A DNA stretch of 8,349 bases, taken from Methanobacteriota archaeon (GTDB taxonomy: Archaea > Thermoplasmatota > Poseidoniia > Poseidoniales > Poseidoniaceae). A model generated the notes under the pieces. It was not told the origin of the DNA, ran no database searches, and saw nothing but the letters and a program-made list of their open reading frames with translations. Of this stretch, positions 5,399 through 8,349 are shown one piece after another. The translations under genes and the position numbers were made by a program. Each line of letters opens with the position of its first letter. The stretch's first letter is position 1. The stretch covers positions 1 through 8,349 of the forward strand of contig PBUZ01000093.1 of assembly GCA_002728035.1 (NCBI GenBank), in the 5' to 3' direction.

Positions 5399-5959
5399 AT
5401 GAGCGACGAGAATGTTAGCGGCGATGCGAGCAATTTGGTGGGCGAACCTGTCCCCATGTATGCGCCTGCCATGGTCTTCATCGGTGCTTGGGGTCTGCTC
5501 CTTTCAATCCTCAACATGTTCAGCATGGCACACCCGACCTACCACGTTTCGTGGGGCGGATTGTTGACCTTTGAAACGACCAACGCTGCTTTTGGAAGCG
5601 GAAAAGACGGGTTCCACTTCGAACCCCTTGGGGACACGGTGTTCCTCGTTTTTTGTGCGGTCATGGTTGCCTTCGGTTCCAAAGTGATCGGCGAGCGAAT
5701 GGCGCTTGCTGATTGGTTCAAGGGATTGTTGGTGAACGACACATGGCCTGCTCTCAACGACCTTAGCGTCGGAGGAGGACAACGTACCTTTGCCGCTTGG
5801 TGCTTGCTGTTGGGATTGGTGTTTTACTTCTATTACGGCATACAACACGCTGGTTGGATCGATGTTGGCGTGTATTCCGTGACCATCGCCCTCATGGCAT
5901 CTGGATTTGCGCTGAACCACGCAAGCAGAGTGCCTCCAGGCGACGAGAACATCGATTGA
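5399..5959 (+). CDS. Four-helix membrane protein of unknown function
   Basis: I do not recognise this 186-residue protein. It has a polar, acidic N-terminus of about 20 residues and four hydrophobic segments at about 22-42, 78-98, 130-148 and 153-173. Between segments 1 and 2 lies a roughly 35-residue stretch rich in Gly, Phe and Thr, and between 2 and 3 a loop with WFKGLLVNDTWPALND, conserved-looking Trp and Asp residues included. The C-terminal tail is short and acidic. The ATG at 5399 is preferred because a TATA-like box sits 26 nt upstream. A TTG at 5327, overlapping the orc1 stop, would add 24 residues of low-complexity Ser-rich sequence without a ribosome binding site. The gene follows orc1 by 68 bp on the same strand and converges on the glycosyltransferase with only 2 bp between stops. 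It may be a lineage-specific membrane protein, and its place after orc1 may be coincidence. Confidence 0.7.
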   Translation: MSDENVSGDASNLVGEPVPMYAPAMVFIGAWGLLLSILNMFSMAHPTYHVSWGGLLTFETTNAAFGSGKDGFHFEPLGDTVFLVFCAVMVAFGSKVIGERMALADWFKGLLVNDTWPALNDLSVGGGQRTFAAWCLLLGLVFYFYYGIQHAGWIDVGVYSVTIALMASGFALNHASRVPPGDENID

Positions 5960-5961
5960 TG

Positions 5962-7068
5962 TCAACGATGACCGTTTCGCTTTAACACGGCGTCGATCAA
6001 ACCGAGCACCAGTCCCTGCCAGAGGGCGATGCTCCACCTCAATGTCAACTGACGAACACCCAACATAGCGATGAGTTTGGAACCTTTTGCTGATTTCATG
6101 ACCTCTCGATTCACGACACCGAGTGAGCCCCACCAGAGGCACAGCTCATGAAGTGCAAGCAAACAGAAGGACACAAACAATCCCATTCCCCGCCAATCAT
6201 CCATTGCACCAGAAGGATCGGTAATTTCACCTTCAAACACACCCAGTAAAAATGGACATCCAGTCACAAAAATAGCCAACCAAATGGGAAAGAGCGTAAG
6301 CACCATCACCGAACTGCCGAGAAAATCAAACCCTGGACCCTGCCGGCGCCGCTTGGGGTAATGCCGAACGATTCGAAGATGGGCACGAGCATCTCTTCGC
6401 CGTTTGGCAAGAAAATGCGCCGCCCCCGTTTCCGGCACATGCCGAACGATGGCATTGGGAGCATACACGATCACGCCACCCGCTTCCAGCAGGCGCAAAC
6501 TCACCTCCATATCCTCAGCGTGATACCACTCGGGGTCAAAACCACCCACATCCAACAACGCTGCACGCTTGAACATCGAACAGGGTCCGTTCGCGAGGCT
6601 TGTACGCCGTGATCGAGAACGGTATTTGGCGGAGATTTCCACCGAACGAAGACGGCTGACAAGGTCGTTCGCTTGCTCAAACACCGTCCGACCGGTGACC
6701 GCCACGACCTGTTCATCGGCCGCAAGCGGCGAAGATTCTGCCATGAGGTTGGCGATCCAATCGGGTTCCGGGCGCACATCGATGTCCGTGATGGCCACCC
6801 ACTCACCCTTGGCATGTTCCAACGCCCATTGTCGGCCTGCAGACAGCCCAAGTGGGGGTTGATGATGAACACGGACAGGAACGCCATGTTCCCCCTCGGG
6901 ATCATGGAAGGGATCCAGCACCGCTTCCGCACCGTCGCTTGAACCGTCGTTCACCACCAAGATTTCCACCGAGGGGTACGTTTGTACCCGCAGCGATTGC
7001 AGACACTCTTCAATCCAATTCACTCCATTGCGAACACAGACGGTGATGGAGACAAGCGGTGCCGTCAT
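5962..7068 (-). CDS. Family 2 glycosyltransferase with C-terminal membrane helices
   Basis: This 368-residue protein has a GT-A fold family 2 glycosyltransferase domain, which transfers a sugar from a nucleotide-sugar donor. Visible motifs are the start strand VSITVCVRNGVNWIEECL (6-23), VVNDGSSDG at 38-46, the metal-binding DID at 95-97 after GEWVAIT, and GPCSMFKRAALLDVGGFDP at 161-179. The catalytic-base pair ED at 185-186 follows, then a basic stretch KRRRDARAH (222-230). Hydrophobic segments at about 249-278, 296-318 and 343-362 should anchor it in the membrane with the active site in the cytoplasm. That is typical of enzymes that glycosylate lipid carriers or build surface polysaccharide. 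The ATG at 7068 shares its A with the upstream TGA stop (TGATG) and is preceded by GAGGTG, so it is probably translated by coupling with the CoA fusion gene. The acceptor is unknown. Confidence 0.9.
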   Translation of the reverse strand: MTAPLVSITVCVRNGVNWIEECLQSLRVQTYPSVEILVVNDGSSDGAEAVLDPFHDPEGEHGVPVRVHHQPPLGLSAGRQWALEHAKGEWVAITDIDVRPEPDWIANLMAESSPLAADEQVVAVTGRTVFEQANDLVSRLRSVEISAKYRSRSRRTSLANGPCSMFKRAALLDVGGFDPEWYHAEDMEVSLRLLEAGGVIVYAPNAIVRHVPETGAAHFLAKRRRDARAHLRIVRHYPKRRRQGPGFDFLGSSVMVLTLFPIWLAIFVTGCPFLLGVFEGEITDPSGAMDDWRGMGLFVSFCLLALHELCLWWGSLGVVNREVMKSAKGSKLIAMLGVRQLTLRWSIALWQGLVLGLIDAVLKRNGHR

Positions 7069-8087
7069 CAAAGCACCTCAAACAACTCAAGAAGCCGCCT
7101 GCACCGCTGTTTGGTAGCCAACCGACTGGATTGCACGACGACTCCCTTTCCAGGTTGCCCGTACAACACCACCGCATGGACCGGCGCCAAAAGATGGACA
7201 AACAGAGGCGCCAAGTCCTCTTCGCCGTCAACCACCACGACCGTGGACAGGTCTGAAGCCATGGCTTCGGTAATGGCGTTGTGGAGCGAAGGTGTGAGAA
7301 CACCTGCGGGATTGGTTGCATGGAGTACCTGTCCGAAGGCCGAGGTGTCAACCTGCGCATCCTCCTCAAGCGCTGTTCGTTTGGTCTGCCCGTCGATGAA
7401 GGCGAGTTCTGGAACGACACCGACATCCAGCAACGTCGCAACCGTGACATCTCCGACCGCGACGAGCATTGTTTCGCTAAGAGAAAGCGTTTCCAACGCA
7501 GCCGTCATGGCTACTTCAGGCATGTGTTCGGGACCTTCAAACAGTTCACCCATCGGTGTTTTGAGTTCGGGTTCAGCGCGCGGATGCATACGTAGCGTAC
7601 ATCCAAGCCACGCCGATGAAAACCATGGATGGCCCTCAGCGTCGATGTGCCCGTTGCGAATGCGAGAGGAACTGATGATATCGCCCGTCATGTCGTTGAG
7701 GTGGTCGACCTCAATGATGACAAGGGGGGCCAACCCGTTGGCTTCCCGTTCAACATTGATGGTTTCACACTGGCCTCTGGTCTCGGGAGTGGCGACGATG
7801 CAGTCGGCGGTTGGATGGGTTGGGGCCGGCCCACTGACATCCTCCAGTTCGTGAACCGTGGCGCGATGAATCGCATGTGCCTCGATCCAATCGAGCAGCA
7901 CATCGCGTCGTGTTTCAAAGGATTGAATCGCATGTGATTTCTGTTCGGCCATCGCATCGCTGGTGACATGAATTTCAACGTGATGCGCGGCTCGCTGAGC
8001 AGCACTGAGGAGCAAACGATGACCTGCATGCAGGCGGTCGAACGTGCCACCGACCAAACATCGTTGGTAAATCGGAGCGCCTCCCAT
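7068..8087 (-). CDS. coaD: Bifunctional CoA synthase-like fusion: archaeal PPAT plus DUF359 dephospho-CoA kinase
   Basis: This 339-residue protein joins two enzymes for the last two steps of CoA synthesis. Residues 1-160 are an archaeal pantetheine-phosphate adenylyltransferase of the nucleotidyltransferase fold: VGGTFDRLHAGH at 12-23 holds the HxGH-type nucleotide site, and ISSSRIRNG at 138-146 is the second signature. This half adenylates 4'-phosphopantetheine to dephospho-CoA. Residues from about 165 to 339 match DUF359, the GTP-dependent dephospho-CoA kinase described in Thermococcus: ELKTPMGELFEG at 174-185, VGDVTVATLLD at 211-221, IDGQTKR at 231-237, VVDGEEDLAPL at 285-295 and LYGQPGKGVV at 308-317. 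Both halves look complete, at their usual lengths. In other archaea the two are normally separate genes. An in-frame TGA lies upstream of the ATG with no other ATG between, so the start is secure. It probably sits in an operon with the partial ORF 16 bp upstream and the glycosyltransferase downstream. Confidence 0.9.
   Translation of the reverse strand: MGGAPIYQRCLVGGTFDRLHAGHRLLLSAAQRAAHHVEIHVTSDAMAEQKSHAIQSFETRRDVLLDWIEAHAIHRATVHELEDVSGPAPTHPTADCIVATPETRGQCETINVEREANGLAPLVIIEVDHLNDMTGDIISSSRIRNGHIDAEGHPWFSSAWLGCTLRMHPRAEPELKTPMGELFEGPEHMPEVAMTAALETLSLSETMLVAVGDVTVATLLDVGVVPELAFIDGQTKRTALEEDAQVDTSAFGQVLHATNPAGVLTPSLHNAITEAMASDLSTVVVVDGEEDLAPLFVHLLAPVHAVVLYGQPGKGVVVQSSRLATKQRCRRLLELFEVL
7074..7079 (-). 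promoter_or_regulatory. Ribosome binding site GAGGTG of the glycosyltransferase, inside the upstream gene
   Basis: On the minus strand GAGGTG ends 5 nt before the ATG at 7068 and lies within the last codons of the CoA fusion gene. With the TGATG stop-start overlap it indicates coupled translation and settles the ATG over the TTG one codon upstream. Confidence 0.6.
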
Positions 8088-8103
8088 GTTCTTGGCTCGA
8101 CCC

Positions 8104-8349
8104 CTAAGGCTTTGATTTCATCGCCAAGAAGGGGTGCGCTGAAGGCCTTTGAGAAGCTGTGCCCCGACACCTAACGGCCTCTTTCACAGTTTCCTCCGAG
8201 GCCTGACCCTCGGTGTCGGGGCGTGCTGTCCGGTAAGGTGGTTGTCTTGTGTTCATTCTTGCGTCGCACAAGGACCCATAACCCACCGATGGTTTACCGC
8301 ATTTGCACCGGAAGTCACTCCCCGAAGGGTCGTCCCAGTCTTCGATTGC
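8104..8349 (-). CDS. C-terminal end of an unrecognised protein, cut by the window edge
   Basis: An open reading frame enters from the right edge and ends at a TAG at 8104-8106, 16 bp before the CoA fusion start, giving 81 residues. The first half looks protein-like: an acidic start (IEDWDD), then FRCKCGKPSVGYGSLCD at about 13-29, whose three cysteines hint at a zinc-ribbon-like site. The tail after about residue 45 is polar with few hydrophobic residues and could be disordered. Evidence is only the open frame, the operon-like spacing and codon choice similar to the neighbours. A different minus-strand frame over 8088-8170 also reads plausibly (GHSFSKAFSAPLLGDEIKAL), so the true frame near the end, or even coding itself, is uncertain. 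I assign no function. Confidence 0.4.
   Translation of the reverse strand, partial: AIEDWDDPSGSDFRCKCGKPSVGYGSLCDARMNTRQPPYRTARPDTEGQASEETVKEAVRCRGTASQRPSAHPFLAMKSKP
8161..8222. repeat. Nested stem structure with an 11-bp perfect inverted repeat
   Basis: GCCCCGACACC at 8161-8171 is the exact reverse complement of GGTGTCGGGGC at 8212-8222, and wobble pairs extend it outward by three positions. Inside it, GGCCTC (8176-8181) pairs with GAGGCC (8198-8203) around a 16-nt loop. The result is a GC-rich two-tier hairpin of about 62 nt. It lies inside the putative partial ORF and about 75-135 nt upstream of the CoA fusion start, so it may be an mRNA structure, a small RNA or a regulatory site. No known RNA family was recognised. 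Confidence 0.5.

Noticed and set aside
6982..7854. Plus-strand open frame of 290 codons over the glycosyltransferase and CoA fusion genes
   Set aside because: It is Ser/Thr-rich, opposite two well supported genes, and has no domain pattern.
7688..8170. Minus-strand 160-codon frame starting at GHSFSKAF and running into the CoA fusion gene
   Set aside because: Most of it is out of frame with the strongly supported adenylyltransferase. Only the short stretch before 8088 looks protein-like, and this is noted under the partial ORF.
8161..8349. RNase P RNA, SRP RNA or 5S rRNA on either strand
   Set aside because: GGAGGAAA on the minus strand recalls RNase P, but the other conserved blocks, such as the ACAGAA-type one, are absent, and no SRP or 5S signature is present.
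1..8349. CRISPR array, insertion sequence, prophage, toxin-antitoxin or defence island
   Set aside because: No regularly spaced repeats, transposase, integrase, terminal repeats or paired small toxin-like ORFs were seen. Gene content is housekeeping or metabolic.

Overview
The window looks like an ordinary chromosomal stretch from a mesophilic archaeon. The strongest evidence is an Orc1/Cdc6 replication initiator, an archaeal-type pantetheine-phosphate adenylyltransferase fused to a DUF359 (GTP-dependent dephospho-CoA kinase) domain, TATA-like boxes about 26 nt upstream of several start codons, and Shine-Dalgarno sites of the GGAGGTGA type. Moderate GC, very short intergenic gaps and a sterol-desaturase-family protein would suit a marine Thermoplasmatota/Poseidoniales (Marine Group II) relative. 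That lineage call is inference from gene content, not proven here.

Layout from left to right. A di-iron sterol desaturase/fatty acid hydroxylase-like membrane protein (minus, 58-1065) diverges from a small SLOG/DUF2493-type protein (plus, 1218-1703). The SLOG gene converges stop-to-stop, with no spacer, on a CysJ-like NADPH flavin reductase that lacks its flavodoxin domain (minus, 1704-2957). A divergent promoter region (2958-3086) with a palindrome follows. Next comes an RNase Z-like metallo-beta-lactamase-fold hydrolase (plus, 3087-3896).

A 192-bp intergenic region (3897-4088) carries two perfect inverted repeats, an AT-rich block, three TATA-like boxes and a strong ribosome binding site. 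It leads into orc1/cdc6 (plus, 4089-5330), which makes it a candidate initiator-autoregulation site or replication origin. A small four-helix membrane protein of unknown function (plus, 5399-5959) follows, probably from its own leaderless promoter.

The right third is a minus-strand operon read from the window edge inward: the C-terminal end of an unrecognised ORF (8104-8349), then the bifunctional CoA synthase-like fusion (7068-8087), then a family 2 glycosyltransferase with C-terminal membrane helices (5962-7068) whose start overlaps the fusion's stop by one base. The fusion would join the last two steps of CoA synthesis in one chain, as eukaryotic CoA synthase does, but with a non-homologous kinase half.

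I see no CRISPR array, insertion sequence, tRNA or rRNA, and no multi-gene defence or mobile system. The most interesting points are the CoA fusion, the structured orc1 upstream region and the SLOG gene.
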